Shown piece by piece: positions 15,764-24,583 of a DNA stretch of 49,383 nucleotides. The notes under the pieces were generated by a model. The model did no database searches and was not told the DNA's origin. It saw only the letters and a list, made by a program, of their open reading frames with translations. This stretch comes from Streptosporangiaceae bacterium (GTDB taxonomy: Bacteria; Actinomycetota; Actinomycetes; Streptosporangiales; Streptosporangiaceae), in the NCBI GenBank assembly GCA_025934375.1, contig JAICYD010000045.1:1-49383 (forward strand), written 5' to 3'. Each line of letters opens with the position of its first letter. Position 1 is the stretch's first letter. The position numbers and the translations under genes are program-made.

Positions 15764-16783
15764 ATGCCCTCACCGCGCGCGCAGGCCCCGTCGCAGGCTC
15801 CGGCTCCGGTCACGCTGGTCGTCGGGGAAGAGGAGTACCTCGCCGACCGGACGGTGCGCGCGCTCATCGCCGGTGCCCGCGCGTTCCTCGCGGAGGCGGC
15901 CTTCGGCGCGGGTGACGGCGGCGGAGACGTCCACGAGGTCGAGGGCGGGGAGCTCACGGCGGGGGAACTGGCGTCGCTGACGTCACCGTCGCTGTTCGGC
16001 GGGGGATCGGTGGTCATCGTCCGCAACGCCCAGAACACCGCCAAGGACGTCGCCGGCGAGCTCGCGAAGTACACGGGCACGCCGGCGCCGGACGCGGTCG
16101 TCATCCTCGCGCACGCCGGGGGAGCCAAGGGCAAGGCGCTGGTCGCCGACCTGAAGAAGGCCGGCGCCGCCGTCATCGAGCACCCCAAGGTGACCCGGGC
16201 CGGGGACCGCGCGCAGTTCGTGAGGGCGGAGTTCAAGCGGGTCGGCCGGCTAGCCGATGAGGGCGCCGTGCAGGCCCTGCTGGACGCCCTCGGCTCGGAC
16301 CTGCGCGAGCTGGCGTCCGCCGTCGACCAGCTCGCCTCGGACACCGAGGGGCGCATCGACGCCTCCGTCGTCGCCCGGTACTACCGGGGCCGGGCGGAGG
16401 CGACCGGGTTCAGCGTGGCCGACCACGCGGTGGAGGGCCGGCTCAGCCAGGCCCTGGAGCAGCTGCGGTGGGCGCTGGCCACCGGGACCTCCCCGGTACT
16501 GATCACCAGCGCGCTCGCCACCGGGGTGCGCCTGCTGGGCAGGGTGGGGGCGGCCCCGCGCAACGTCAACGCGAACGCGCTGGCCGCCGAGGTCGGCGCC
16601 CCCCCATGGAAGATCGACGTGATCCGGCGGCAGCTGCGCGGCTGGGAGCCAGCGGGCGTCGCCAGGGCAATCCAGGCCGTCGCGGAGGCGGACGCCCAGG
16701 TCAAAGGCGAGTCCGTCAGCGCCGCCTACTCCCTGGAGCGCGCCATTCGCCGCATAGTCGCCGCCCGGAGCAGCGGCCGATAG
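15764..16783 (+). CDS. holA: DNA polymerase III subunit delta
   Basis: 339 residues. HolA is the clamp-loader subunit that opens the sliding clamp. Typical features are the N-terminal VTLVVGEEEYLADRTVRAL, LFGGGSVVIVRNAQ, the middle domain with LLDALGSDLRELASAVDQLA and the C-terminal collar domain with PWKIDVIRRQLRGWEPAGVA. Location next to rpsT and lepA is the conserved actinobacterial order. The gene usually upstream in that order, comEC, is not present here; the hutI-like gene takes its place. The first ~15 residues are a Pro/Ala-rich tail. Confidence 0.93.
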   Translation: MPSPRAQAPSQAPAPVTLVVGEEEYLADRTVRALIAGARAFLAEAAFGAGDGGGDVHEVEGGELTAGELASLTSPSLFGGGSVVIVRNAQNTAKDVAGELAKYTGTPAPDAVVILAHAGGAKGKALVADLKKAGAAVIEHPKVTRAGDRAQFVRAEFKRVGRLADEGAVQALLDALGSDLRELASAVDQLASDTEGRIDASVVARYYRGRAEATGFSVADHAVEGRLSQALEQLRWALATGTSPVLITSALATGVRLLGRVGAAPRNVNANALAAEVGAPPWKIDVIRRQLRGWEPAGVARAIQAVAEADAQVKGESVSAAYSLERAIRRIVAARSSGR

Positions 16784-16876
16784 CGCCGGCAGCCCGCGCT
16801 GGCCGATCTGACTACCTCGGCTTTCGCGAGGCGAAGCGAGCGGCAGCGAGCGTAGCTTCGAGCGATCGGGCGAGCC

Positions 16877-16908
16877 GCGGGGTCCCGGGTGCTCTCGCGG
16901 GACCCCGC
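16877..16908 (+). terminator. Perfect 11-bp hairpin terminator between convergent holA and rpsT
   Basis: GCGGGGTCCCG (16877-16887) pairs perfectly with CGGGACCCCGC (16898-16908) across a 10-nt loop, about 95 bp after the holA stop. The flanking 16825-16875 is a GCGAGC-rich low-complexity stretch. Confidence 0.7.
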
Positions 16909-16951
16909 CGGCGCAGCCGGATGTACGGACGGAGGCTGCACCAGATAGGGG

Positions 16952-16979
16952 CCTGGGGGATTGGCTTGCATCCCCCAGG
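16952..16979 (-). terminator. Perfect 10-bp hairpin terminator after rpsT
   Basis: CCTGGGGGAT (16952-16961) pairs with ATCCCCCAGG (16970-16979) across an 8-nt loop, 22 bp downstream of the rpsT stop on the minus strand. Confidence 0.65.
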
Positions 16980-17001
16980 GGGTAAGGCATCCCCCGGGAA
17001 A

Positions 17002-17271
17002 TCAGGCGTTCTGGAGCTCGTTGAGCTTCTTGGCGATCGCGGACTTGCGGTTGGCGGCCTGGTTCTTGTGGATGATGCCCTTGCTGACAGCCTTGTCGAG
17101 CTGACGGGTCGCCAGGCGCAGCGCGGCCGTCGCCTCCTCGACGCTGCCGGCCTCGGACGCCTCGCGGAACTTGCGAACGTGCGTCTTCAGCGCCGACTTA
17201 ACGGCCTTGTTGCGCTGGTGCGCCTTCTCGTTTTGCTTGTTCCGCTTGATCTGCGACTTGATGTTCGCCAC
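17002..17271 (-). CDS. rpsT: 30S ribosomal protein S20
   Basis: 89 residues, Lys/Ala-rich. It starts [20 protein letters not shown] and continues with [18 protein letters not shown], the standard S20 helices that bind 16S rRNA in the body of the small subunit. The start is GTG at 17271 with AAAGGA upstream (spacing about 9). It is transcribed opposite to holA and lepA, as in other actinobacteria. A perfect palindrome (17298-17309) lies in its leader/promoter region. Confidence 0.97.
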   Translation of the reverse strand: MANIKSQIKRNKQNEKAHQRNKAVKSALKTHVRKFREASEAGSVEEATAALRLATRQLDKAVSKGIIHKNQAANRKSAIAKKLNELQNA

Positions 17272-17297
17272 GCGTGTAGGTCCTTTGCGTTAATTCT

Positions 17298-17309
17298 GCT
17301 TAGCTAAGC
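17298..17309. promoter_or_regulatory. 12-bp palindrome upstream of rpsT
   Basis: GCTTAGCTAAGC is a perfect palindrome about 27 bp upstream of the rpsT GTG, in locally AT-rich DNA. It may overlap the -10 region or serve as an operator. Confidence 0.4.
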
Positions 17310-17322
17310 CTGGTGTGCTCGT

Positions 17323-17418
17323 CGACCCTGCCCGTCAACGACCCTGCCCGTCAACGACCCTGTCCTTCGACGACACGGTCCGTCAACGACCCTGTCCTTC
17401 GACGACACGGCGCGTCAA
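17323..17418. repeat. Mixed 16-bp/32-bp tandem repeat
   Basis: Two identical 16-bp units (CGACCCTGCCCGTCAA) are followed by two 32-bp units that start CGACCCTGTCCTTCGACGAC and end CCGTCAA/GCGTCAA. The long unit looks like the short one with an internal 16-bp insertion. Not CRISPR: there are no spacers. Confidence 0.93.
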
Positions 17419-17709
17419 CATTTCCCGCCCGGCGCGGCAAGAGCACTAGTAAGAGGGCGCGACGATGAAGGATAGCCGAGCCTGCCCCCGTTCCTCAAAC
17501 CAACGGGATTCAAGGACCGCTTCATCAAGCCCTAGTCCTCATACCATAACCTGATCAAGGGGGCCGGCCGCGTGCTGGCAGCCCGGCAAGCCGCGGGCTG
17601 GCAGCGCCGCGGCGCGGGCCGCGCCGCGACGTCCCCGCCACTGGCGTCCTCCGTCATGACCGCGATCGCCCAGGTGATCGCCCGTGATCGTCACGAAAGC
17701 TAGGTAGCA

Positions 17710-19614
17710 ATGAGCTCTCCGGCTCAGCCGGCCCCCAAGCCTGCCAGCACGCCGCAGGCCGTGATCCGTAACTTCTGCATCATCGCGCACATCGATCACG
17801 GCAAGTCGACGCTGGCGGACCGGATGCTCCAGCTGACTGGCATCGTCGACGCCCGGCAGATGCGGGCGCAGTACCTGGACCGGATGGACATCGAGCGCGA
17901 GCGCGGCATCACGATCAAGAGCCAGGCCGTCCGCCTGCCCTGGATTCACCAGGGCCAGCACTACGTCCTCAACATGATCGACACGCCCGGCCACGTTGAC
18001 TTCACCTACGAGGTGTCGCGGAGCCTGGAGGCCTGTGAGGGCGCGGTCCTGCTCGTCGATGCCGCCCAGGGCATCGAGGCCCAGACGCTGGCCAACCTCT
18101 ACCTGGCCATGGATGCCGACCTCACGATCATCCCCGTGCTGAACAAGATCGACCTGCCCGCGGCGCAGCCCGAGCGCTACGCGGAGGAGATCGCCGGGAT
18201 CATCGGGTGCGATCCCGCGGACGTCATGAAGGTCAGCGCCAAGACCGGCGAGGGCGTCGAGGACCTGCTCAACAAGATCGTGGATCTCGTCCCGCCGCCG
18301 GTCGGCGACCTGAGCGCCCCCGCCCGCGCGCTCATCTTCGACTCGGTCTACGACACCTACCGCGGCGTCGTCACCTACGTCCGGGTCGTGGATGGCAAGC
18401 TCAGCAAGCGCGAGCGCACGCTGATGATGTCGACCGGGGCCGTGCACGAGACCCTCGAGGTCGGCGTCATCTCTCCCGAGCCCATCCCCTCCGAGGGGCT
18501 GGCCGCCGGGGAGGTCGGCTACATCATCTCCGGCGTCAAGGACGTCCGCCAGGCCCGCGTCGGTGACACGCTCACCAGCTCAACCAAGCCCGCCAAGGAG
18601 GCCCTGGCGGGCTATGACCACCCCAAGCCCATGGTGTTCTCGGGCCTGTACCCGGTCGATGGCGATGAGTACCCGGAGCTGCGGGACGCCCTCGACAAGC
18701 TCCGCCTCAACGACGCTGCCCTCATCTTCGAGCCCGAGACCTCCACCGCGCTCGGCTTCGGGTTCCGTTGCGGCTTCCTGGGCCTGCTGCACATGGAGAT
18801 CGTCCGCGAGCGGCTGGAGCGGGAGTTCGACCTGAACCTCATCTCCACCGCGCCGAACGTCATCTACCGCGTCGTGATGGAATCCGGCCGTGAGATCCGC
18901 GTCACCAACCCGGCCGAGTTCCCCGGCGGGATCGACGGCTTCGCGGCGGCGGGCAGCACCCCGAAGGGCAACACCGGCGGCAAGATCGCCCAGGTCTTCG
19001 AGCCGGTCGTCAAGGCGACGGTCATCTCCCCGGCGGACTTCATCGGCACGATCATGGAGCTGTGCCAGGGCCGGCGCGGCGTGCTGCTCGGCATGGACTA
19101 CCTGTCCACCGACCGCGTCGAGATCCGCTACACGATGCCGCTGGCGGAGATCATCTTCGACTTCTTCGACCAGCTCAAGTCCCGCACCCGCGGCTACGCC
19201 AGCCTCGACTACGAGCCGGCCGGCGAGCAGGAGGCCAACCTGGTCAAGGTCGACATCCTGCTTCAGGGCCAGCCGGTGGACGCCTTCAGCCAGATCGTCC
19301 ACTCCGACAACGCCCGCGAGTACGGCCTGGCCATGACGGCCAAGCTCAAGGAGCTCATCCCGCGCCAGCAGTTCGAGGTGCCGATCCAGGCGGCCATCGG
19401 CTCGCGCATCATCGCCCGCGAGAACATCCGCGCGCTGCGCAAGGACGTCCTGGCCAAGTGCTACGGCGGTGACATCAGCCGCAAGCGCAAGCTGCTGGAG
19501 AAGCAGAAGGAGGGCAAGAAGCGGATGAAGACGATCGGCCGGGTGGAAGTCCCGCAGGAGGCCTTCGTCGCCGCCCTCTCCACCGGCCAAGCCGAAGCCA
19601 GCAAGCCGAAGTAG
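17710..19614 (+). CDS. lepA: Elongation factor 4 (LepA)
   Basis: 634 residues, slightly longer than the usual ~600 because of a Pro/Ala-rich N terminus. EF4 is a translational GTPase that acts on the ribosome under stress. G motifs are clear: G1 [10 protein letters not shown]2 region RERGITIK, G3 DTPGHVD and G4 NKID. LepA-specific parts are [40 protein letters not shown] and the C-terminal [19 protein letters not shown] with the Lys-rich [22 protein letters not shown] lies just before the ATG. A 17-bp perfect terminator follows 5 nt after the stop. Confidence 0.97.
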   Translation: MSSPAQPAPKPASTPQAVIRNFCIIAHIDHGKSTLADRMLQLTGIVDARQMRAQYLDRMDIERERGITIKSQAVRLPWIHQGQHYVLNMIDTPGHVDFTYEVSRSLEACEGAVLLVDAAQGIEAQTLANLYLAMDADLTIIPVLNKIDLPAAQPERYAEEIAGIIGCDPADVMKVSAKTGEGVEDLLNKIVDLVPPPVGDLSAPARALIFDSVYDTYRGVVTYVRVVDGKLSKRERTLMMSTGAVHETLEVGVISPEPIPSEGLAAGEVGYIISGVKDVRQARVGDTLTSSTKPAKEALAGYDHPKPMVFSGLYPVDGDEYPELRDALDKLRLNDAALIFEPETSTALGFGFRCGFLGLLHMEIVRERLEREFDLNLISTAPNVIYRVVMESGREIRVTNPAEFPGGIDGFAAAGSTPKGNTGGKIAQVFEPVVKATVISPADFIGTIMELCQGRRGVLLGMDYLSTDRVEIRYTMPLAEIIFDFFDQLKSRTRGYASLDYEPAGEQEANLVKVDILLQGQPVDAFSQIVHSDNAREYGLAMTAKLKELIPRQQFEVPIQAAIGSRIIARENIRALRKDVLAKCYGGDISRKRKLLEKQKEGKKRMKTIGRVEVPQEAFVAALSTGQAEASKPK

Positions 19615-19619
19615 CCGTC

Positions 19620-19658
19620 GCTGACGATCGGGCCGCGAGGTGCGGCCCGATCGTCAGC
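19620..19658 (+). terminator. 17-bp perfect hairpin terminator after lepA
   Basis: GCTGACGATCGGGCCGC (19620-19636) and its exact reverse complement (19642-19658) flank a GAGGT loop, starting 5 nt after the lepA TAG. It also lies 11 bp beyond the stop of the convergent DUF1707 gene and probably serves both. Confidence 0.9.
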
Positions 19659-19669
19659 AACGGGATGGC

Positions 19670-21148
19670 TCAGCTGCCGGGACCGGACGCGGCGACCATG
19701 GCGGCGATGAAGATCAGCGCGTAGAACGCCATCCCGAGCCATCCGACGACCAGCCCGGCGATCGCCAGCCCGTCGCCCGCCTGGTTCTTGTCCCGGATCT
19801 GGTGCCGCGCGATGTGGCCCATGATCACCGCGGGCAGCGAGATGCCGAGCAGCGCGCAGACCAGCGAGCCGATCGCCAGCCCGTTCGTCTGCTGCACCGC
19901 CGGCGGGTAGTACGGCGTCGAGACCGGGAAGTTGCCCGCCTGGTACTGGGCCACGCCGCCGAGCGGCCCGGCGGGCAGGTCGGAGATCGTCATCGACAGG
20001 TCACCGTAGGTCCGTGCCGCGGCGATCCGGTTGACCCGGTGGTCGAACTCCTCCTTGGTCAGCCGGCCCTCACCGTAGGCGGCCTTGACCACGTCGATGG
20101 CGCGCTCGCGGTCCGCGCTGGAGGCCAGCATTCCCGGCGGGCCGCCGACGCCCGGCCGGGGCGTCGCCGCCGACGGCGGGTGCATCGGCTGGGGGTAGCC
20201 GGGCTGGCCGTAGACCGGGTGAGGGACGTGCGAGACCGTCGCGGGCGGCATCGGGACCGGCGGCACGGGCGCCGGGACGACGTAGGCGGACGGTGGCGGG
20301 TAGGGCGCTTGCCCGTAGGCGGGCGGCGGCCCGTACCCCGGCGCCTGCTGGTACCCGGGCTGCTGGTACCCCGGCTGGGGGTAGCCCGGCTGCGGCTGCG
20401 GCATTCCAGGCGCCTGGGGGGCCGGCTGCGACGTGAAAGGCTGCGGCTGCCCGTACCCGGCCTGGGCCGGGAACCCGAGGTGCGACTGCCCCGGTGGCTG
20501 CGGGTAGGCCGCGGGCTGCGAGACGCCCGGCTGCGGTTGGGCGAACGCCGCTGGCTGCGAGGTGGCGGGCGGCCCGGGCGCGACCGATGGCTGCGCGGGC
20601 GGCTCGTACGCCGACCCGAATCCGGGCGTCCCCTGGCCGGGCTGCTGTGCTGGCTGGGACGGGGCCGGCTGGGACGGGGCCGCCTGGGATGCGGCCGGCT
20701 GATACGAGGCCGGCTGCGGGGCCTGCGCAGATGCCTCCGGCGCGGACGCGGGGGGCGGTGGCGGTGCCTGCGGCGACACGGCGAACTTCGCCGTCGGCTC
20801 AGGCTGTGCCTCATGCTGTGCCGCATGCGATGGCTCAGGCTGGCCGAACGACGCCGAGTGCGCGCGCATCGTCGGCTGGTAGCCGGCCGGCTCGCCATCG
20901 GCGGGCGGTGTCACCGCGGGCTGCGCGCTCACCACGGGCGGCGCCAGTGCCGTCGCGGGATGGGCGTCATCCGGGGAGGAGTGCTCCCCTGACCGGCTGA
21001 CCCGCACGTGCACGGTGTCCTGCTCGATAGCCTCGGGCGCGTCGGGCGTCCCGTCGCGGTCATCCACGGTCTCAGGGCCAGTAGGCCAGCTTGGCTGCCC
21101 TGGCCCGGGCTCGGAGCCCGTTGGACCGGTTGCCGGATCTTCTGTCAC
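19670..21148 (-). CDS. DUF1707/DUF4190 membrane protein with long Pro/Gln-rich N terminus
   Basis: 492 residues from GTG 21148, which has GGGAGG about 7 nt upstream; a longer frame reaches 21226 without support. Residues 1 to ~320 are Pro/Gln/Ala/Tyr-rich, with many YPQPGY and QQPGY-like repeats, and are probably disordered and cytoplasmic. A DUF1707 domain follows ([39 protein letters not shown]). The C terminus is DUF4190-like with two hydrophobic helices ([19 protein letters not shown] and [19 protein letters not shown]). Function unknown. It is convergent with lepA and divergent from hemW. Confidence 0.85.
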   Translation of the reverse strand: MTEDPATGPTGSEPGPGQPSWPTGPETVDDRDGTPDAPEAIEQDTVHVRVSRSGEHSSPDDAHPATALAPPVVSAQPAVTPPADGEPAGYQPTMRAHSASFGQPEPSHAAQHEAQPEPTAKFAVSPQAPPPPPASAPEASAQAPQPASYQPAASQAAPSQPAPSQPAQQPGQGTPGFGSAYEPPAQPSVAPGPPATSQPAAFAQPQPGVSQPAAYPQPPGQSHLGFPAQAGYGQPQPFTSQPAPQAPGMPQPQPGYPQPGYQQPGYQQAPGYGPPPAYGQAPYPPPSAYVVPAPVPPVPMPPATVSHVPHPVYGQPGYPQPMHPPSAATPRPGVGGPPGMLASSADRERAIDVVKAAYGEGRLTKEEFDHRVNRIAAARTYGDLSMTISDLPAGPLGGVAQYQAGNFPVSTPYYPPAVQQTNGLAIGSLVCALLGISLPAVIMGHIARHQIRDKNQAGDGLAIAGLVVGWLGMAFYALIFIAAMVAASGPGS

Positions 21149-21227
21149 CAGACGCCTCCCGCCAGCGATATGCCTACTACAGCTTACGTACCCGCGAGGG
21201 CCAATCGTCGTACCGTAACTTCGCACA

Positions 21228-21233
21228 TATCCT
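21228..21233 (+). promoter_or_regulatory. -10-like box of hemW (leaderless start)
   Basis: TATCCT is followed by 6 nt and the GTG at 21240; no Shine-Dalgarno is visible. Confidence 0.5.
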
Positions 21234-21239
21234 CTGCTC

Positions 21240-22592
21240 GTGCCCGCAGCTTTGCCAGAAGGCGACCCCGCTCCGCGAGATGGTTCTCTCCCGGGGGCCG
21301 CGATCCAGCAGCTGAGCGTGCAGCCACTTGGCGTCTACGTGCACATCCCATTCTGCCGGACACGTTGCGGTTACTGCGACTTCAACACCTATACCCATTC
21401 TGAGCTGGGAGGCGGCGCCTCGCAGCAGGCCTATCCGGCCACGCTGCGGCGGGAAATCGCCCTTGCTCGCCGCGTCTTGGCCGATGATGCGCATGATAAC
21501 AGCAAGAGGCGCCCGGAGGGCGCGGGCGGGCACATCCCGGAGGGCGCGGGCGGGCACCTCCCGCAGGGCGCTGGGAAGCACGGCCCGGTGGGCGCGGGGC
21601 GCGGCGGCCACCGCGCGAAAATGGTGCCTCCGGTCAGCACGGTGTTCTTCGGCGGCGGGACGCCCACCCTGCTGCCCCCGGCCGAGATCGGCGCGATCAT
21701 CACCGCCGTTGAGGGCGCTTTCGGCCTGTTGCCGGGCGCGGAGGTGACGATCGAGGCGAATCCGGAGACCGTCGACCAGCGTTCTTTGAGCCAGTTGCGG
21801 GATCACGGAGTCACCCGGGTGTCGTTCGGGATGCAAAGTGACGTAGAGCACGTGCTTGCGGTCCTGGACCGCCAGCACGCACCCGGCCGGCCGCAGCAGT
21901 GCGTGAAGTGGGCGCGCGCGGCGGGCTTCGAGCACGTGTCGCTGGACCTGATCTACGGCACGCCGGGGGAAAGCGACGACGACTGGCGCCGTTCGCTGGA
22001 CGCCGCGCTCAGCGCCGGGCCGGACCACGTTTCCGCCTACGCGCTGATCGTCGAGGAGGGCACCCGGCTCGCCGCCAAGGTCCGCCGCGGCGAGATCCCC
22101 GCGCCCGACGACGACGTGCTCGCCGACCGGTACCTGATCGCCGATGACATGCTCCACGCCGCCGGGCTGGCCTGGTACGAGGTCTCCAACTGGGCGGCCA
22201 GCGACGCCGCCCGCTGCCAGCACAACATGCTGTACTGGACCGGCGGCCACTGGTGGGGCTTCGGTCCCGGCGCGCACAGCCACGTCGGCGGCACCCGCTG
22301 GTGGAACGTCCGACATCCGTCCGCCTACGCCGCCCGCCTGGCCGAGGGCCATTCGCCGGCCGCCGCCCGCGAGATCCTCAGCCCCGCCGAGCGCGCCATG
22401 GAGAACATCATGCTGCGCCTGCGCCTATCCGACGGCCTGCCGCTCGCGGACCTGGGCGCCGCGGCCAAGCCTGAGGCCGAGCGGCACCTGGCGGCCGGCC
22501 ACCTGGACCCCTCGGCCTGGACGGCGGGCCGCCTGGCCTTGACGCGCGAGGGCCGCCTCCTGGCCGACGCCGTAATCCGTGATCTCACCTAG
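21240..22592 (+). CDS. hemW: HemW-type radical SAM protein (heme chaperone)
   Basis: 450 residues. The radical SAM cluster motif is [10 protein letters not shown] (C-x3-C-x2-C), after [29 protein letters not shown] and [19 protein letters not shown] follow, as in HemW, long annotated as oxygen-independent coproporphyrinogen oxidase but lacking its extra catalytic residues and acting in heme trafficking. About 40 residues of GAGGH-type repeats are inserted between the first helix and VSTVFFGGG, which explains the extra length. The GTG start is supported by TATCCT 6 nt upstream. It ends 10 bp from the convergent DUF3097 gene. Confidence 0.92.
   Translation: MPAALPEGDPAPRDGSLPGAAIQQLSVQPLGVYVHIPFCRTRCGYCDFNTYTHSELGGGASQQAYPATLRREIALARRVLADDAHDNSKRRPEGAGGHIPEGAGGHLPQGAGKHGPVGAGRGGHRAKMVPPVSTVFFGGGTPTLLPPAEIGAIITAVEGAFGLLPGAEVTIEANPETVDQRSLSQLRDHGVTRVSFGMQSDVEHVLAVLDRQHAPGRPQQCVKWARAAGFEHVSLDLIYGTPGESDDDWRRSLDAALSAGPDHVSAYALIVEEGTRLAAKVRRGEIPAPDDDVLADRYLIADDMLHAAGLAWYEVSNWAASDAARCQHNMLYWTGGHWWGFGPGAHSHVGGTRWWNVRHPSAYAARLAEGHSPAAAREILSPAERAMENIMLRLRLSDGLPLADLGAAAKPEAERHLAAGHLDPSAWTAGRLALTREGRLLADAVIRDLT
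21513..21590 (+). repeat. 24-bp in-frame minisatellite in hemW
   Basis: Units of 24 bp encode [24 protein letters not shown] and a partial PVGAGR. The first two differ by one base or so. They form a low-complexity loop not found in typical HemW. Confidence 0.9.
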
Positions 22593-22602
22593 CGGGCCGC
22601 GG

Positions 22603-23451
22603 TCAGGCTCCGGGACCGGTCACGAAGTCGATGAGCTCCTCGACGCGGCCCAGCAGCGCCGGCTCCAGGTCGGTGTAGGCCTTCACCGAGCCCAGGATGC
22701 GCCGCCAGGCGGCCGCCACGTCGGCCGGGGTCTGATGCGGCCAGCCGACGGCCCGCAGCACGCCTTCCTTCCAGGGCTGCCCGCGCGGCACGTCCGGCCA
22801 TCGCGAAAGGCCGACCGCCGGCGGCCTGACGGCCGCCCAGATGTCGATGAACGGGTGCCCGACGACCAGCACGTGCGGGGAACGGGACGCCTCCGCGGCG
22901 ATGCGGCTCTCCTTGGACCCGGCGACCAGGTGGTCGACGAGCACGCCGAGGCGCGCGCCCGGTCCCGGCTGGAACTCGGCGACGATGGCGGCCAGGTCGT
23001 CCACGCCCTCCAGGTACTCCACGACCACGCCGACGTCGCGCAGGTCATCGCCCCAGATCTTTTCCACCAGCTCGGCGTCGTGCTTGCCCTCGACGTAGAT
23101 GCGGCTGGCCCGCGCGACCCGGGCGCGCTGGCCGGGGGCGGCGATCGACCCCGAGGCGGTGCGGCGCGGGCCGGGCGGAGCAACTGGCGCGGCGGCGGGA
23201 CGCACGAGCGTGACGCGCTTGCCCTCGAGCAGGAAGCTGCCGGGGACGGGGAACACGCGGCGCTTGCCGTGCCGGTCCTCCAAGGTGACCGAGTCCCGCT
23301 CAACCGCGACGACCGCGCCGCAGAAGCGGCCCTCGAAGTCCTCGATGACCAGCCCCGGCTCGGCCTCCACGGTCGGCACGGGGCCTTGTCCGGGCCGGGG
23401 GCGGCGACTGCCGGGAGCCAGAATGTCACTGCCGTATCGCTTACTGTGCAC
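22603..23451 (-). CDS. DUF3097 family protein
   Basis: 282 residues. It starts (M)HSKRYGSDILAPGSRRPRPG and has a compact N-terminal beta domain (VIEDFEGRFCGAVVAVERD). The central RIYVEGKHDAELVEKIWGDD and LGVLVDHLVAGSKESRIA follow, whose Glu and D-x-x/D patterns look like a TOPRIM-type acidic site. Function is not established to my knowledge; the TOPRIM resemblance is my reading. The start is GTG 23451 with GGGAGG about 6 nt upstream. Proteins of this family commonly sit beside hemW/hrcA in actinobacteria. Confidence 0.82.
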   Translation of the reverse strand: MHSKRYGSDILAPGSRRPRPGQGPVPTVEAEPGLVIEDFEGRFCGAVVAVERDSVTLEDRHGKRRVFPVPGSFLLEGKRVTLVRPAAAPVAPPGPRRTASGSIAAPGQRARVARASRIYVEGKHDAELVEKIWGDDLRDVGVVVEYLEGVDDLAAIVAEFQPGPGARLGVLVDHLVAGSKESRIAAEASRSPHVLVVGHPFIDIWAAVRPPAVGLSRWPDVPRGQPWKEGVLRAVGWPHQTPADVAAAWRRILGSVKAYTDLEPALLGRVEELIDFVTGPGA

Positions 23452-23531
23452 CCGGACCTCCCGATCGCGATTGCGAGCAGCCTAACCCGGGCCGGGTTTC
23501 TTCTTGACGTCCGCTTGGTCGTGTCTCGCAA

Positions 23532-23537
23532 TAGAAT
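23532..23537 (+). promoter_or_regulatory. -10-like box of hrcA
   Basis: TAGAAT immediately precedes the CIRCE-like element, sharing one base. TTGACG at 23504-23509 is the best -35 match but the 22-bp spacer is long. Confidence 0.4.
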
Positions 23538-23563
23538 TAGCAGTCAGAGCGTTTGAGTGCCAA
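23537..23563. promoter_or_regulatory. CIRCE-like HrcA operator
   Basis: TTAGCAGTC, nine bases, then GAGTGCCAA. The CIRCE consensus is TTAGCACTC-N9-GAGTGCTAA, so each arm has one mismatch. It overlaps the -10-like box on one side and the hrcA Shine-Dalgarno on the other, so HrcA binding would block its own synthesis. Confidence 0.8.
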
Positions 23564-23578
23564 GGAGGTGAGAGACAC

Positions 23579-24583
23579 GTGCTTGACGAGCGAAAGCTCG
23601 CCGTCCTTCGCGCGATAGTCGAAGACTACGTGTCCACCACCGAGCCGGTGGGGTCCAAGTCGCTGGTCGACCGGCACGGTCTCGACGTATCCCCGGCTAC
23701 GATCCGCAACGACATGGCGGTCCTTGAGGAGCAAGGGTTCATCGCCCAGCCGCACACCAGCGCGGGGCGGATCCCGACCGACAAGGGCTACCGGCTGTTC
23801 GTGGACCGGCTATCTTCGATAAAGCCGATGTCCGGCGCGGAGCGGCGAGCGATCGAGACGTTCCTGGCCGGCGCCTACAGCCTCGACGACGTGGTGGCCC
23901 GCACCGTCCGGCTGCTGGCGCAGTTGACGCGGCAGGTCGCGGTCGTGCAGTACCCGTCACTGAGCCGGTCCTCGGTACGCCACATCGAGCTGGTGGCAGT
24001 GGCGCCGCGGCGGCTGCTGCTGGTGCTCATCACCGACACCGGGCGAGTGGAGCAGGCCGTGGTCGACCTTACCGACGACGCCTCGCCGGAGTCGATCGCG
24101 CACCTGCGCGCGGTGCTCAACGCCTGCCTGGACGGGCGCAAGCTGTCCGACGCGGCCGCCTCGGTGTCCGCCCTGGCGGACCGCATCCCGCTCTCCGAGC
24201 GGGCCAACGCGGGGGCAGTGTTCTCGGTCCTCCTCGACAGCCTGGCCGAGCGGTCAGAGGAACGCATCGTGTTTGGCGGGGCGGCTAACCTGTCCGCGCC
24301 CGATTTCAGCAAGGGACTGCGTGAGGTCCTGGAAGCCCTGGAGGAGCAAGTGGTCCTGATGCGGCTGCTCGGCGAGTCGGCCGAGCCGTCGGCTCTCACC
24401 GTGCGGATCGGTGCCGAGACCGGACTGACCGGCACGTCCGTGGTGTCCGCCGTATACGGCGCGGACGGGTATCCGCTGGCTAAGCTTGGCGTGCTCGGGC
24501 CGACTCGGATGGACTACCCGTCCACCATGGGCGCGGTGCGCGCGGTGGCCAGGTACGTGGGCCGGATCCTCGGGGAGTCATAG
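23579..24583 (+). CDS. hrcA: Heat-inducible transcription repressor HrcA
   Basis: 334 residues from GTG 23579, with AAGGAGG upstream. The N-terminal winged helix is typical ([67 protein letters not shown]). The C-terminal dimerisation/effector domain ends with [20 protein letters not shown] and [17 protein letters not shown]. HrcA represses chaperone genes through CIRCE; a one-mismatch-per-arm CIRCE lies directly upstream. The stop TAG overlaps the dnaJ GTG by one base, so hrcA-dnaJ is one operon under HrcA control. Confidence 0.96.
   Translation: MLDERKLAVLRAIVEDYVSTTEPVGSKSLVDRHGLDVSPATIRNDMAVLEEQGFIAQPHTSAGRIPTDKGYRLFVDRLSSIKPMSGAERRAIETFLAGAYSLDDVVARTVRLLAQLTRQVAVVQYPSLSRSSVRHIELVAVAPRRLLLVLITDTGRVEQAVVDLTDDASPESIAHLRAVLNACLDGRKLSDAAASVSALADRIPLSERANAGAVFSVLLDSLAERSEERIVFGGAANLSAPDFSKGLREVLEALEEQVVLMRLLGESAEPSALTVRIGAETGLTGTSVVSAVYGADGYPLAKLGVLGPTRMDYPSTMGAVRAVARYVGRILGES

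Larger units (their letters stand above)
17272..17709. other. rpsT-lepA divergent intergenic region
   Basis: 438 bp without a convincing gene. It contains the 12-bp palindrome at 17298-17309, a mixed 16/32-bp tandem repeat (17323-17418) and then about 290 bp with the presumed lepA promoter. I see no tRNA or other RNA fold I can name. Confidence 0.8.

Noticed and set aside
17323..17418. CRISPR array
   Set aside because: Repeat units are adjacent with no unique spacers and there are no cas genes.
19640..20992. 450-codon plus-strand ORF opposite the DUF1707 gene
   Set aside because: It runs through the lepA terminator and is composed mainly of Arg, Gly and Val; it mirrors the Pro/Gln-rich coding strand.
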